Of a DNA stretch of 64,000 nucleotides, positions 51,688-61,192 are shown one piece after another. This DNA comes from Halomonas almeriensis. Its GTDB lineage: Bacteria; Pseudomonadota; Gammaproteobacteria; Pseudomonadales; Halomonadaceae. The stretch is taken from assembly GCF_030409235.1 (NCBI RefSeq), contig NZ_JAUFPO010000012.1, forward strand, positions 26,525 to 90,524. Reading direction: 5' to 3'. The notes under the pieces were generated by a model. It did not search any database, was not told the origin of the DNA, and saw only the letters and a program-made list of their open reading frames with translations. A program made the position numbers and the translations under genes. Position 1 is the first letter of the stretch, and each line of letters starts with the position of its first letter.

Positions 51688-53024
51688 ACGCTTCCTTGTT
51701 TGTGTTGCTGTTCAACAGGCGTATCCCAGATCAGCCGGGGATCGAAACTCATGGCCGCCAGCATGGTGATGACCACTACGGCGCCAAAGGCGAGGGCAGC
51801 GGGCCCCGGGGTGATCGACATCAACTGGCCGGCGCGGATCAATGCGACCAGCACGGCCACCACGAAGATGTCGACCATGGACCAGCGACCGATGAACTCG
51901 GTCAAGCGGTACAGCCGGGTGCGCGTCAGGGCGTTGAACTGATGGGCCCTGGGCGCGACCAGGCACAGCCAGGCCAGAACCACGAGCTTGCCCAGAGGTA
52001 CCAGCACGCTGGCCACCAGTATGACGACGGCTACCGGCCAAGAGCCCGTCTCGATCAATTTGAACACGCCGCCGATGATCGTCGAAGGGTCGGCCCGTCC
52101 GAAGCTGGTGGTGGTCATGATCGGATAGACATTGGCCGGAATGTAGAGGATGGCCGCGGCGGCGAGAAGAGCCCAGGTGCGCTGCAGGCTCATGGGGCGG
52201 CGACTATGCAGGTGTTCGCCACAACGTCGGCAACGGCCCTTGCCCTGTGAATCCAGGCGGTTGATCAGCCCGCAGGTGTGGCAGCTGGTGAGGCCCTGGG
52301 GGAAGGCGGTCTCGCCGGTGCGGGTGGCGTCCGGAGCCGCGGGCTCGCCGGCCAGGGCGAACCATAACCAGTCGCGGTCCAGGGACTGGCTGGTGGCCAC
52401 AAGCAGCACCACGAAAACGCCGAAGGCCCAGAAGCCGGCGCCGAGGTCGATGTCCGCCAGTCCGGCGATCTTGATCAGGCTAACCAGGGTGCCGACCAGG
52501 AAGACATCGGCCATCATCCAGGGCTCGAGATGCGCTAGTGAGCGGGCAATGCCACGGCTCAAGGGAAGGGGGCGGCCCCACAGCAGTCCGGCCTGCAGCC
52601 AGATCACACTCAGCAGGTAAAGTGACGGCAGCACCATGATAGTCAGCAGCACGGCGATCGCGACCACGGGCTCATGGAAGCCGAGGAGCTGCGTGGCCGA
52701 CTGGGTAAGCTCGATATGGTTGCTGACGCCCTGGACGCTAAAGCCCAGAAAGGGATGGAGCACCGCGACCAGTAGCGTTATCAGTGAGGCCAGGGCCAGG
52801 GCCATGCTGCGCTGCGCCGGGTAACGGTGGCGCCTCACCTCGGCATGCCCACAACGCGGGCAGTTGGCCTGCTCGCCGGAATTTAGCGGCGGCAGTGCCA
52901 TGACCCAGTCACAGTGGTGACAAGCACGCAGGCGCCGCCGCGAATGACGCGCCTCCGGCGGCGTGCGGTCAACCAGCGGAGCGGGTCTGGGCATTGCAAT
53001 GTGCGGGGGAATCGGCCTTGGCAC
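51684..53024 (-). CDS. pqiA: PqiA, inner-membrane component of the Pqi system
   Basis: A 446-residue protein with two PqiA domains of about four helices each. Each is preceded by a zinc-ribbon-like C-x2-C pair set (ACHHCDWV with CPRCGHA, and SCHTCGLI with CRRCGEH). The GTG at 53024 is favoured because GAGGA lies about 10 nt ahead; an ATG at 52994 lacks a ribosome site. It is first in pqiABC and divergent from the exchanger gene at 53159. Confidence 0.92.
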   Translation of the reverse strand: MPRPIPPHIAMPRPAPLVDRTPPEARHSRRRLRACHHCDWVMALPPLNSGEQANCPRCGHAEVRRHRYPAQRSMALALASLITLLVAVLHPFLGFSVQGVSNHIELTQSATQLLGFHEPVVAIAVLLTIMVLPSLYLLSVIWLQAGLLWGRPLPLSRGIARSLAHLEPWMMADVFLVGTLVSLIKIAGLADIDLGAGFWAFGVFVVLLVATSQSLDRDWLWFALAGEPAAPDATRTGETAFPQGLTSCHTCGLINRLDSQGKGRCRRCGEHLHSRRPMSLQRTWALLAAAAILYIPANVYPIMTTTSFGRADPSTIIGGVFKLIETGSWPVAVVILVASVLVPLGKLVVLAWLCLVAPRAHQFNALTRTRLYRLTEFIGRWSMVDIFVVAVLVALIRAGQLMSITPGPAALAFGAVVVITMLAAMSFDPRLIWDTPVEQQHKQGSV

Positions 53025-53158
53025 GAGCGCGACATCCTCATTGGAGCTGGCGTGATTCAGCAGTCGGTTTTTTGCTGTTTTCCAGAGGGCAAGTGTGTCA
53101 CGTTGACGCCCCCGGAACCACAGACAAACATACAGTCTCGAATGTGACAGGAGTTAGC

Positions 53159-54136
53159 ATGTTGCTTTCCCTTCTGGCGGTGATGGTGGGTCTGGTGCTT
53201 TTGATGTGGAGCGCCGAGCGATTCGTCGACGGTGCTGCCGCCACTTCGGCGCATCTGGGGGTGTCGCCCTTGTTGATCGGCATGCTGGTGATTGGTTTCG
53301 GCACTTCGGCGCCGGAGCTGGTGGTGTCGGTGATTGCCGCCTACCAGGGCAATCCGGGGTTGGCGCTGGGCAATGCCTATGGCTCGAATATCGCCAACAT
53401 CGGTCTCATCCTCGGCCTGGTGGCGCTGATCTCGCCGCTTGCGGTGCACTCGAGCATGGTGCGCCGCGAACTGCCTGTCCTAGGGGCCGTAACGCTCCTG
53501 TCGGCCCTGTTGTTGCTGGGCGGTGTCGTCAGTCGTGTCGAGGGTGGCTTGCTGCTGCTGATACTGGCGGCTTTCATGGCGTATTCCATCTGGCAGGGCA
53601 CGCAACCCCCGGGCGACGCGCTGGCCACGGATACTCAGCAGAGCCTTGCGCATCAGGCGGTGTCATTGCGCCGTGGTCTGTCATGGACGGCGGCCGGGCT
53701 GGTGTTGCTTGTGGTGAGCTCGCGCCTGCTGGTCTGGGGTGCGGTATCGATTGCCCAGAGCTTTGGCGTCAGTGACCTGATCATCGGACTGACAGTTGTG
53801 GCAGTGGGCACCTCGCTTCCCGAGCTGGCCTCGTCGATCAGTGCCCTTAGGCGCCGCGAGCATGATCTGGTACTGGGCAATATAGTGGGTTCCAACCTGT
53901 TCAACACCCTTGGCGTGGTGGGGCTGGCGGCGCTGATCGCGCCGATCGGGGTGACCTCCGAGGTGCTGTTGCGCGACTGGGCCCTGATGACGGCCATGAC
54001 CGTGCTGATGACGGTCTTTGCGCTGGGCTGGCGGGGGCGCGCCGGACGCATCAATCGGCTGGAGGGAGGCGCCCTGATGGTAATGTACCTGGTCTATAGC
54101 GGCTTCATGATCCATCTGGTGGTGCAGGGTGCCTGA
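53159..54136 (+). CDS. CaCA-family sodium/calcium exchanger-like protein
   Basis: A 325-residue membrane protein with two homologous halves, each holding an alpha-repeat: GFGTSAPELVVSVIAA with GNAYGSNIANIGLILG, and AVGTSLPELASSISALRR with GNIVGSNLFNTLGVVG. This is the K+-independent exchanger group (YrbG-like), which moves cations such as Ca2+ against Na+ or H+. CAGGAG precedes the ATG at 53159. Confidence 0.9.
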   Translation: MLLSLLAVMVGLVLLMWSAERFVDGAAATSAHLGVSPLLIGMLVIGFGTSAPELVVSVIAAYQGNPGLALGNAYGSNIANIGLILGLVALISPLAVHSSMVRRELPVLGAVTLLSALLLLGGVVSRVEGGLLLLILAAFMAYSIWQGTQPPGDALATDTQQSLAHQAVSLRRGLSWTAAGLVLLVVSSRLLVWGAVSIAQSFGVSDLIIGLTVVAVGTSLPELASSISALRRREHDLVLGNIVGSNLFNTLGVVGLAALIAPIGVTSEVLLRDWALMTAMTVLMTVFALGWRGRAGRINRLEGGALMVMYLVYSGFMIHLVVQGA

Positions 54137-54178
54137 TCGCGGCAGACGTGGTGTGGCCGGCTGCGACAATGCGACACG

Positions 54179-54207
54179 TTAGACTCCGCGGTACATGGCG
54201 TTATGAT
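54179..54207 (+). promoter_or_regulatory. predicted promoter of the cydABDC operon
   Basis: TTAGAC (54179-54184), a 17-nt spacer and TATGAT (54202-54207) precede cydA by about 120 nt. No FNR/ANR-type TTGAT-N4-ATCAA box was found in the gap. Confidence 0.4.
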
Positions 54208-54327
54208 AATAAGGGTATCCCCGGTAGCGCCAGACCCGAAGGGCTGACGGGTTCTGGAATTGCCGGAAATACAGAATAGGACAGGCCTTGTCTGTCTTGT
54301 GTCTCGCGCAGCCACCTGGAGCCAGAT

Positions 54328-55740
54328 ATGGAACTCGATCCTCTGCTGCTGTCACGATTGCAATTTGCCTTCGTGGTTTCCTTTCACGCGATATTTCCGG
54401 TGTTCTCCATCGGTATTGCGTCTTACCTTGCCCTGTTGAACGGGCTATTCTACAAGACCGGTAACCCGGCCTGGGAGCGCCTGGCGATCTTCTGGGCCAA
54501 GGTGTTTGCCGTGGTGTTCGGCATGGGCGTTGTCTCGGGCATCGTGATGTCCTTCCAGTTCGGTACCAACTGGAGCAACTTCTCCTGGGCCGGCTCCAAT
54601 GTCCTGGGCCCCATGCTCAGCTACGAGGTGGTAACGGCCTTCTTCCTGGAAGCCGCCTTCCTGGGGGTGCTGCTGTTCGGGCGTGGCAAGGTACCCCAGG
54701 GCGTGCACCTCTTTGCGTCGCTGATGGTAGCGTTGGGTACCTTCATCTCGGTGTTCTGGATCATCTCGGCCAATAGCTGGATGCAGACACCGGCCGGGGT
54801 TGAGATGATCAATGGTCGTTTCGAGGTCACGTCCTGGTCCGCGGTGATCTTCAACGCTTCCTTCCCGTATCGCTTCTCGCACATGGTACTGGCGTCCTTC
54901 CTCACCGGTGGTTTCGTGGTGGCCGGCGTGAGTGCCTGGTATCTGCTGATTGGGCGTGATGTCGAGGCCAACCGCAAAGCCTTCTCCATGTGTCTGTGGC
55001 TGTTGCTGGTGCTGGCGCCTGCCCAGGCGGTGGTTGGCGACTACCATGGCCTCAATACCCTGGAGCATCAGCCGACCAAGGTGGCGGCCATGGAAGGCAA
55101 CTGGGAGCGTCAGAGCAATGCGCCCCTGCTGCTGTTCGCCTGGCCGGACCAGGATGCTCAGGAAAACTTGGTGGAGTTCGGTATTCCGGGGCTGGCGAGC
55201 CTGATCCTGACCCATGATGTCGAGGGTGAGATTCCCGGCATCAGTGAGGCCGCCCCGGCCGAGCAGCCGCCGGTGTGGATGGTCTTCTGGTCGTTCCGCG
55301 TCATGGTGGGTATCGGCCTGGTAATGATCGGAGTGGCGATCGCCGGCCTCTGGCTGCGTGTCAGAGGACGCCTCTACGAGAGCCGCGGTTTCCTGCAATT
55401 GATGCGGGTGATGAGCATCTCGCCTTTTGTGGCGGTGCTGGCCGGCTGGTTCGTTACCGAAATCGGTCGGGCCCCCTGGCTGGTCTACGGCATCATGGAT
55501 CAGTCCGAGGCGCTGACACCTTCGCTGAGTGGCTGGATGGCGCTGGCGACCCTGCTGGGGTATGTGGCCGTTTATGCCGTGGTCTTCTGGGTCGGTGTCT
55601 ACTACCTGACCCGTGTGGTGCGTCAGGGCATGCTGCCGGACCTCGAGTCGCATGACGATGAGGTAGAGCGGCCGATGCGCCCGCTTTCCGCTACACACGT
55701 CCCCCTCGAGGACGCCGCCAGTCAACCGGGCAGGAGCTGA
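54328..55740 (+). CDS. cydA: cytochrome bd-type quinol oxidase subunit I, short Q-loop (CIO type)
   Basis: Heme-bearing subunit of the bd terminal oxidase. The 470 residues hold the axial histidine region FVVSFHAIFPVFS (about His20), PYRFSHMVLASFL, the quinol-binding GDYHGLNTLEHQPTKVAAMEG and GRAPWLVYG. The Q-loop after it is short, and the protein is shorter than E. coli CydA (522), placing it with cyanide-insensitive CioA oxidases. First gene of cydA-cydB-cydD-cydC. Confidence 0.95.
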   Translation: MELDPLLLSRLQFAFVVSFHAIFPVFSIGIASYLALLNGLFYKTGNPAWERLAIFWAKVFAVVFGMGVVSGIVMSFQFGTNWSNFSWAGSNVLGPMLSYEVVTAFFLEAAFLGVLLFGRGKVPQGVHLFASLMVALGTFISVFWIISANSWMQTPAGVEMINGRFEVTSWSAVIFNASFPYRFSHMVLASFLTGGFVVAGVSAWYLLIGRDVEANRKAFSMCLWLLLVLAPAQAVVGDYHGLNTLEHQPTKVAAMEGNWERQSNAPLLLFAWPDQDAQENLVEFGIPGLASLILTHDVEGEIPGISEAAPAEQPPVWMVFWSFRVMVGIGLVMIGVAIAGLWLRVRGRLYESRGFLQLMRVMSISPFVAVLAGWFVTEIGRAPWLVYGIMDQSEALTPSLSGWMALATLLGYVAVYAVVFWVGVYYLTRVVRQGMLPDLESHDDEVERPMRPLSATHVPLEDAASQPGRS

Positions 55741-55743
55741 GCC

Positions 55744-56745
55744 ATGGAAATGTTGGATTTATCGCTTATCTGGGCCGCGATCATCGGTTTCGGTGTCATC
55801 ATGTATGTGCTCATGGATGGCTTCGATCTGGGCGTGGGTCTGCTGTTTCCGTTTGCCCCGGACGAAGCGGGGCGCGATGTGATGATGAACACAGTGGCCC
55901 CGGTCTGGGATGGCAACGAGACCTGGCTGGTGCTGGGCGGTGCCGGCCTGCTGGCGGCCTTCCCGCTGGTCTACACAGTCTTTCTGCCGGCACTGTATCT
56001 GGGCGTCTTCCTGATGCTGGCCGGCCTGATCTTTCGGGGCATCGCCTTCGAATTTCGCTTCAAGTCGCACCGCAACCGCCACTGGTGGAACCGCGCTTTC
56101 TGCTGGGGCTCGGCGGTGGCCTCCTTCGCCCAGGGTGTCGTGGTGGGTGCCTACATCCAGGGCTTTGCGGTCGAGAACTATGTCTATGTCGGCGGCCCCT
56201 TCGACTGGTTGACGCCTTTCACTGTGCTCACCGGCGTGGGGTTGATGGCCGGCTATGCGCTGCTGGGGGCCACCTGGCTGATCATGAAGACCGAAGGCCA
56301 ACTGCAGGAGTGGGTCTATCGTTTGACTCCCAGGCTGCTGGTCGCGGTACTGGCGGTGTTCGCCATCATCAGTGTGTGGACGCCCTTCGTGGATGAGTTC
56401 GTGCGCGAACGCTGGTTCGGCCATCTGCACCTGATCTGGATCTTCCCGGTGCTGGCGCTGGTGTGTGCCGGTGTGGTGTGGCGAGCTGTCCGGCAGCGAC
56501 GTGAAGGCCAGCCGTTCATCGCCACTCTGGGCTTGTTCCTGTTCACCTATCTGGGCCTGGTGGTTAGCAAGTGGCCCTACATCGTGCCGCCGGACTACAC
56601 GATCTGGGAAGCCGCTTCGGCGCCGGAATCGCAGCTTTTCCTGCTGCTTGGGGTGTTGTTCGTGATTCCCATTGTGCTGGCCTACACCGCCTGGACCTAC
56701 TGGGTCTTCCGCGGCAAGATTCGGGAAGGGGATGGCTATCACTGA
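55744..56745 (+). CDS. cydB: cytochrome bd-type quinol oxidase subunit II
   Basis: A 333-residue membrane subunit with about eight helices. Family blocks: YVLMDGFDLGVGLLFPFA near residue 20, VWDGNETWLVLGG near 56 and FRGIAFEFRFK near 98. It starts 3 nt after the cydA stop and overlaps the likely cydD start, so the operon is tightly coupled. Confidence 0.96.
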   Translation: MEMLDLSLIWAAIIGFGVIMYVLMDGFDLGVGLLFPFAPDEAGRDVMMNTVAPVWDGNETWLVLGGAGLLAAFPLVYTVFLPALYLGVFLMLAGLIFRGIAFEFRFKSHRNRHWWNRAFCWGSAVASFAQGVVVGAYIQGFAVENYVYVGGPFDWLTPFTVLTGVGLMAGYALLGATWLIMKTEGQLQEWVYRLTPRLLVAVLAVFAIISVWTPFVDEFVRERWFGHLHLIWIFPVLALVCAGVVWRAVRQRREGQPFIATLGLFLFTYLGLVVSKWPYIVPPDYTIWEAASAPESQLFLLLGVLFVIPIVLAYTAWTYWVFRGKIREGDGYH

Positions 56746-58414
56746 TCCTATGGCCAAAAACACTTCCCACCTCACGGCGCGCCTTTGGCTGGCGCGCCTC
56801 GCCCGGGCCGAGCGCAAGTCGCTCGGCCTGGCGGTTGTGGCCGGCCTGTTAGTCGGCCTGATGACCATCCTGCAGATGGCGACCCTGGCCTGGCTGATCA
56901 GTGCCCTGGTTATTGACGCCGCCCGACCGGCGACACTCTTGCCGGGGTTTGCGCTGCTGGCGGTGGCCATGGTGCTGCGGGCCCTGGCCCAGTGGTGGCA
57001 GGAAACCGCCGGCGTTCAGGCAAGCCTGCGGGTTCGCGGCGAGGCGCGGCGTATCCTGTTGGACCATCTACAGTCGCTCGGTCCGGTGGGACTCACCGGG
57101 CATCACACTGCCAGCCTGGCCAACCGGGTTGTCGATCAGGTCGAGGCCCTGGATGGCTATGTGGCGCGGTTTCTGCCGCAGATGCGGCTGGCGGTACTGG
57201 TGCCGCTGGTCATTTTTGGGGTCGTGCTGGCCCTGGATTGGCTGGCGGCTCTGTTCATGTTGCTGGCAGCGCCGCTGATTCCGCTGTTCATGGCGCTGGT
57301 CGGCATGGGGGCCGAGCGTCTCAACCGCGATCAGTTCGAGACGGTGTCACGACTCTCGCGTCATTTCATTGATCGGGTGCGGGGCATCACCACCCTGCAG
57401 CTGTTCGGTGTCGGTCATCAGGCCACTGAGGAGGTATACGCGGCGGCGGATGCCTATCGCCTGCGCAGCATGCGAACCCTGCGTATCGCCTTTTTGTCCT
57501 CGGCGGTGCTCGAGTTTTTCGCCGCCGTGGCCATCGCGGTGGTGGCCATGTACGTGGGCTTCGGCCTGCTGGGCTATATCAGCTTCGGGCCCGCGGACCA
57601 GTTGACCCTGTTCAGTGGTCTGCTGGTGCTGCTGCTGGCGCCGGAGTTCTTCCAGCCGCTGCGCAGCCTGTCACAGCACTATCATGATCGCGCCGCTGCC
57701 CTGGGCGCGGCCGAGGGGATGGTCGAACTGCTCAATGAGAGCTCGCCGCGTCAGGGCCACAAGCAGGCCGCCCCGCGGGGCAAGGCGCTGGTCGAGCTGG
57801 ACGCGGTCTGTGTTCGTCACGATGAACGCGGCCGTGTGCTGGGGCCGCTTGATCTGACGCTGGAAGCCGGCGAGGTGCTGGGCATCAGCGGTCCCTCCGG
57901 GGTGGGCAAGTCGACACTGCTGCAGCTGCTGGCCGGCTTCGTGGAGCCCAGTGCCGGTGAGCATCGTGCCGTGCCGGGATTGCGCCTGGCCTGGATGGAC
58001 CAGCGTCCCTTGCTGATTCATGGCAGCCTGGCCGACAACCTGCGGCTTGCCGCGCCACAGTCAAGCGACGCGGCCCTTCGCGATGCCCTGCAACGTGTGG
58101 GTCTGGGTGACCTGCTGGCGGCGCTGCCGGCGGGGCTCGAGACGCTACTGGGGGAACGCGGCGTCGGCCTCTCGGGCGGGCAGGCGCAGCGGCTGGCACT
58201 GGCCCGCATCTTTCTCTCCGAGGCACCATTGGTGCTGCTGGACGAGCCCACGGCGAGTCTGGATGACGAGAGCGAAGCGCGGGTCCTGGCGGCGTTCTCC
58301 GCACTGATCGAACAGGGCCGAACCCTGGTCATCGCCAGCCACCGGCCCGCACCCCTGGCGCTGGCGAGTCGCCGGTTGGCGCTGCAGGCACATGAAGGGT
58401 ATGGCAATGAATGA
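56732..58414 (+). CDS. cydD: thiol-reductant ABC exporter subunit CydD
   Basis: Half of the CydDC exporter, which sends glutathione and cysteine (and on recent evidence handles heme) to the periplasm and is needed to assemble bd oxidase. The 560 residues have six helices, then an ATPase domain with Walker A GPSGVGKSTLLQLLAGF, signature LSGGQAQRLALAR and Walker B LVLLDEPTASLD. The ATG at 56732 overlaps cydB; the ATG at 56750 is the alternative. Confidence 0.93.
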   Translation: MAITDPMAKNTSHLTARLWLARLARAERKSLGLAVVAGLLVGLMTILQMATLAWLISALVIDAARPATLLPGFALLAVAMVLRALAQWWQETAGVQASLRVRGEARRILLDHLQSLGPVGLTGHHTASLANRVVDQVEALDGYVARFLPQMRLAVLVPLVIFGVVLALDWLAALFMLLAAPLIPLFMALVGMGAERLNRDQFETVSRLSRHFIDRVRGITTLQLFGVGHQATEEVYAAADAYRLRSMRTLRIAFLSSAVLEFFAAVAIAVVAMYVGFGLLGYISFGPADQLTLFSGLLVLLLAPEFFQPLRSLSQHYHDRAAALGAAEGMVELLNESSPRQGHKQAAPRGKALVELDAVCVRHDERGRVLGPLDLTLEAGEVLGISGPSGVGKSTLLQLLAGFVEPSAGEHRAVPGLRLAWMDQRPLLIHGSLADNLRLAAPQSSDAALRDALQRVGLGDLLAALPAGLETLLGERGVGLSGGQAQRLALARIFLSEAPLVLLDEPTASLDDESEARVLAAFSALIEQGRTLVIASHRPAPLALASRRLALQAHEGYGNE

Positions 58415-60107
58415 GTTTGGCGTGATCACGACACTGCGGCCCTGGCTCAAGCACCTGGCGCGCCGGCGTGGACGCCTGGCGATCGGCGCTCTGCTGATGC
58501 TGCTGGCCCTTTTGGCGGCCCTGGGGCTGCTGGCGCTCTCCGGCTGGTTCATTACCGCCACGGGCCTGACCGGCCTGGCGTTGGCGGCCGGGGCGGCCGT
58601 GACCCTGGATGTTTATGTGCCCGGGGGCGGCATTCGCACCTTTGCCCTGACACGCACCCTGGCGCGTTACGGCGAACGTCTCTTTAACCACGACACCGTG
58701 CTGCGGCTGCTGGCCGACCTGCGCGGGCACCTTTTTTCGGTGCTGGCGGCGCTGGATTTGGCCAGCCTCAGCCGGCGTCGCGCCAGTGATTGGCTGAACC
58801 GCTTGACCGCCGATATCGACAGCCTGGATAGCCTTTTTCTGCGCCTGCTTGCACCGGCGCTGGTGGCGTTGGTGGCGATTCTCGGGCTAAGTGGCTTTGT
58901 GGCCCTCTGGGCGCCCCTGGCCGGCGGAGCGGTGGCTCTGGTGCTGGGGGTGGCCTGGGCCTGGCTGACCTTCGGCCAGGCCCGTTGGGGCATGGCGGCG
59001 AGCCGGCGTCGGGTTGCCGAGCTGGAGCGACTGCGGGGCCGGGTCATCGAGCATCTGGCGGGCATGGCCGAACTCGAGACCTTTGGTGCCCTTGCCGAGC
59101 AGCGCCAGCGCCTGGATGTCATCGAGACTCGCCTGCGCGAGGATCAACGCCAGCTGGGCCGCATCGCGGCTCTGGGCCTGGCGCTGGGCGGCCTGATGGT
59201 CGGCCTGGCCTGGCTGCTGGCATTCTGGCTCGGCGCCAGCCTGTGGGAGGCCGAGGGCCTTTCCGGGCCCGTGCTGGTGATGATCCCGCTGGCCATCATG
59301 GCGCTCAATGAAGCGGTGATGGCATTGCCCATGGCCTATACCCAGTTCGGTGCCACCCTGGCCGCCGCCGAGCGACTCAACGCCCTGGAAGCCGCGCGTC
59401 TTGCGCCGAGTCAGACAGTCGACAGTCTTGATTTGCCGTCGGGGCCGCTGTCGCTGGTCCTTGACCGGGTCAGCCTGCACTATCCCGGCGCCCTGAAAGC
59501 GGCCCTGGCGGATGTCTCGCTGACCCTGGAGGCGGGCGAGCGAGTCGCCCTGTGCGGGCCTTCGGGGTCCGGCAAGTCCAGTCTCGCCGCACTGGTGGCG
59601 AGCCAGCTTCGGCCGGACAGAGGGAGCATCTACGTGGGCGGCTGTGCGATCGAACACCTCGATGAAGAAGCTCTGCGCCGTCGCCTGGCGGTGTTGACCC
59701 AGGACACCGAGCTGTTCGATGACAGCCTGGCGGCCAATCTCTGGTTGGGTGATCCGGAGGCCAGCGAGGCGATGCTGTGGCAGCGTCTCGATGACGTCGA
59801 GCTGGGCGACTGGGCGCGTGAGCTGCCCCAGGGGCTTGCCACGCGTGTCGGCGAGGGCGGGCGGCGGCTATCCGGTGGTCAGGCCAGGCGCGTGGCCCTG
59901 GCGCGCCTGATGCTTCGCGATCCGGGCCTGGTGCTGCTCGATGAGCCCTTCAATGGTCTGGATGCGCCACTGGCGCGGCGACTGGCGGCGCGCCTCGACC
60001 AGTGGCTGGAAGGGCGCAGCGTGATCGTCTTTTCCCATCACCATGAACCAGAGGTTCAGCCCTTGCCGGGGGTGAGCCGCCGCGTGACGCTTGCCGACCA
60101 GGGATGA
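58407..60107 (+). CDS. cydC: thiol-reductant ABC exporter subunit CydC
   Basis: Partner half-transporter of CydD. The 566 residues carry six helices and an ATPase domain with Walker A GPSGSGKSSLAALVA, signature LSGGQARRVALARLML and Walker B LVLLDEPFNGLD. The ATG at 58407 overlaps the end of cydD and has GAAGGG about 7 nt ahead; upstream in-frame ATGs at 58392 and 58401 are possible. Last gene of the cyd operon. Confidence 0.93.
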   Translation: MNEFGVITTLRPWLKHLARRRGRLAIGALLMLLALLAALGLLALSGWFITATGLTGLALAAGAAVTLDVYVPGGGIRTFALTRTLARYGERLFNHDTVLRLLADLRGHLFSVLAALDLASLSRRRASDWLNRLTADIDSLDSLFLRLLAPALVALVAILGLSGFVALWAPLAGGAVALVLGVAWAWLTFGQARWGMAASRRRVAELERLRGRVIEHLAGMAELETFGALAEQRQRLDVIETRLREDQRQLGRIAALGLALGGLMVGLAWLLAFWLGASLWEAEGLSGPVLVMIPLAIMALNEAVMALPMAYTQFGATLAAAERLNALEAARLAPSQTVDSLDLPSGPLSLVLDRVSLHYPGALKAALADVSLTLEAGERVALCGPSGSGKSSLAALVASQLRPDRGSIYVGGCAIEHLDEEALRRRLAVLTQDTELFDDSLAANLWLGDPEASEAMLWQRLDDVELGDWARELPQGLATRVGEGGRRLSGGQARRVALARLMLRDPGLVLLDEPFNGLDAPLARRLAARLDQWLEGRSVIVFSHHHEPEVQPLPGVSRRVTLADQG

Positions 60108-60186
60108 GGGCGCGCGGCGCTTCTGCTTACCACAGCAGTGGGTCATGACGGAGCATGGAGCGTGTTTTTATCGATCGGGTGAACCC

Positions 60187-61179
60187 ATGCAGGATTTTCT
60201 CAGGCAACTGCCCAAGGCCGAGCTGCATCTGCACATCGAGGGGACCCTCGAGCCGGAGCTGATGATGGCGCTCGCCGAGCGCAATGGTGTGACCCTGCCG
60301 TATGCATCGGTCGAGGAGGTCCGCCGGGCTTATGACTTCGCCGATCTGTCGGCGTTTCTCGAGCTGTACTTCCTCGGCATGAGCGTCCTGCGCCATGAGG
60401 CGGATTTCGAGGATCTGGCCATGGACTATTTGCGCCGCGCCCATGCCGAGGGCGTGGTGCATGTCGAGATGCATGTCGATCCCCAGGCGCATCTGGCCCG
60501 CGGCGTGCCGCTCGAGGCGGTGCTCAATGGTCTGGAGCGGGCCCGCACGCGTGCCGCGCGGGAGCTCGATATCTCGACGGCACTGATTCTGGCCTTCCTG
60601 CGTGACAAGCCCGTCGACGAAGCCATGCAGTTGCTGGAAGCGGTCGAACCCTACCGGGAGCGATTCGCGGCGGTCGGCCTGGATAGTGCCGAACTTGGCT
60701 ATCCACCGGGCCGCTTCGCCGGGGTCTTCCAGCGTGCCAGGCAGATGGGGCTGGCCTGTGTGGCGCATGCCGGCGAAGAAGGCCCGCCCGAGTATATCCA
60801 CGAGGCGCTGGAGCAGCTTCAGGTGCGTCGTGTCGATCACGGCGTGCGCTGCCTGGAGGATCCGGCCCTGGTCGAGACGCTTCGCGAGCGTGGCATCGTG
60901 CTGACGTTATGCCCTTTGTCCAACGTCAGCCTCAAGGTGGTCGAGCGACTCGCCGAGCATCCCTTGCCGCGCCTGCTCGAGGCGGGGCTCAGCCTGACCC
61001 TGAGCTCCGACGATCCCGCCTACTTCGGCGGCGGCATGCTGGACAACTTCCTGGCCTGCCGGGAGGCCTTCGGCTGGGGGGAAGCGACCTTCCGGCAACT
61101 GGCGGCCAATGCCATCGACGAGGCCTTCATGAGCGAAGCCAGGCGCGCCGAGCTGCAGGCCCGCCTGGCTGATTGCTGA
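60187..61179 (+). CDS. adenine deaminase (adenosine-deaminase family)
   Basis: Zinc hydrolase of 330 residues: LPKAELHLHIEG (metal histidines, residues 7-18), VAHAGEEGPPEYI near 200, VDHGVR and TLSSDDPAYFGG near 280. The HAGEEGPPEYI and SSDDPAYFGG forms are those of the bacterial adenine deaminases (Pseudomonas and yeast Aah1 type) rather than true adenosine deaminases, so adenine to hypoxanthine is favoured. The ATG at 60187 matches the family start. Convergent with guanine deaminase, giving a purine-salvage pair. Confidence 0.88.
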   Translation: MQDFLRQLPKAELHLHIEGTLEPELMMALAERNGVTLPYASVEEVRRAYDFADLSAFLELYFLGMSVLRHEADFEDLAMDYLRRAHAEGVVHVEMHVDPQAHLARGVPLEAVLNGLERARTRAARELDISTALILAFLRDKPVDEAMQLLEAVEPYRERFAAVGLDSAELGYPPGRFAGVFQRARQMGLACVAHAGEEGPPEYIHEALEQLQVRRVDHGVRCLEDPALVETLRERGIVLTLCPLSNVSLKVVERLAEHPLPRLLEAGLSLTLSSDDPAYFGGGMLDNFLACREAFGWGEATFRQLAANAIDEAFMSEARRAELQARLADC

Positions 61180-61192
61180 AGTCGACGCCGGC

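Noticed and set aside
60187-61179. True adenosine deaminase
   Set aside because: The HAGEEGPPEYI and SSDDPAYFGG motif variants fit the adenine deaminase branch better; the final call still needs an assay or tree.
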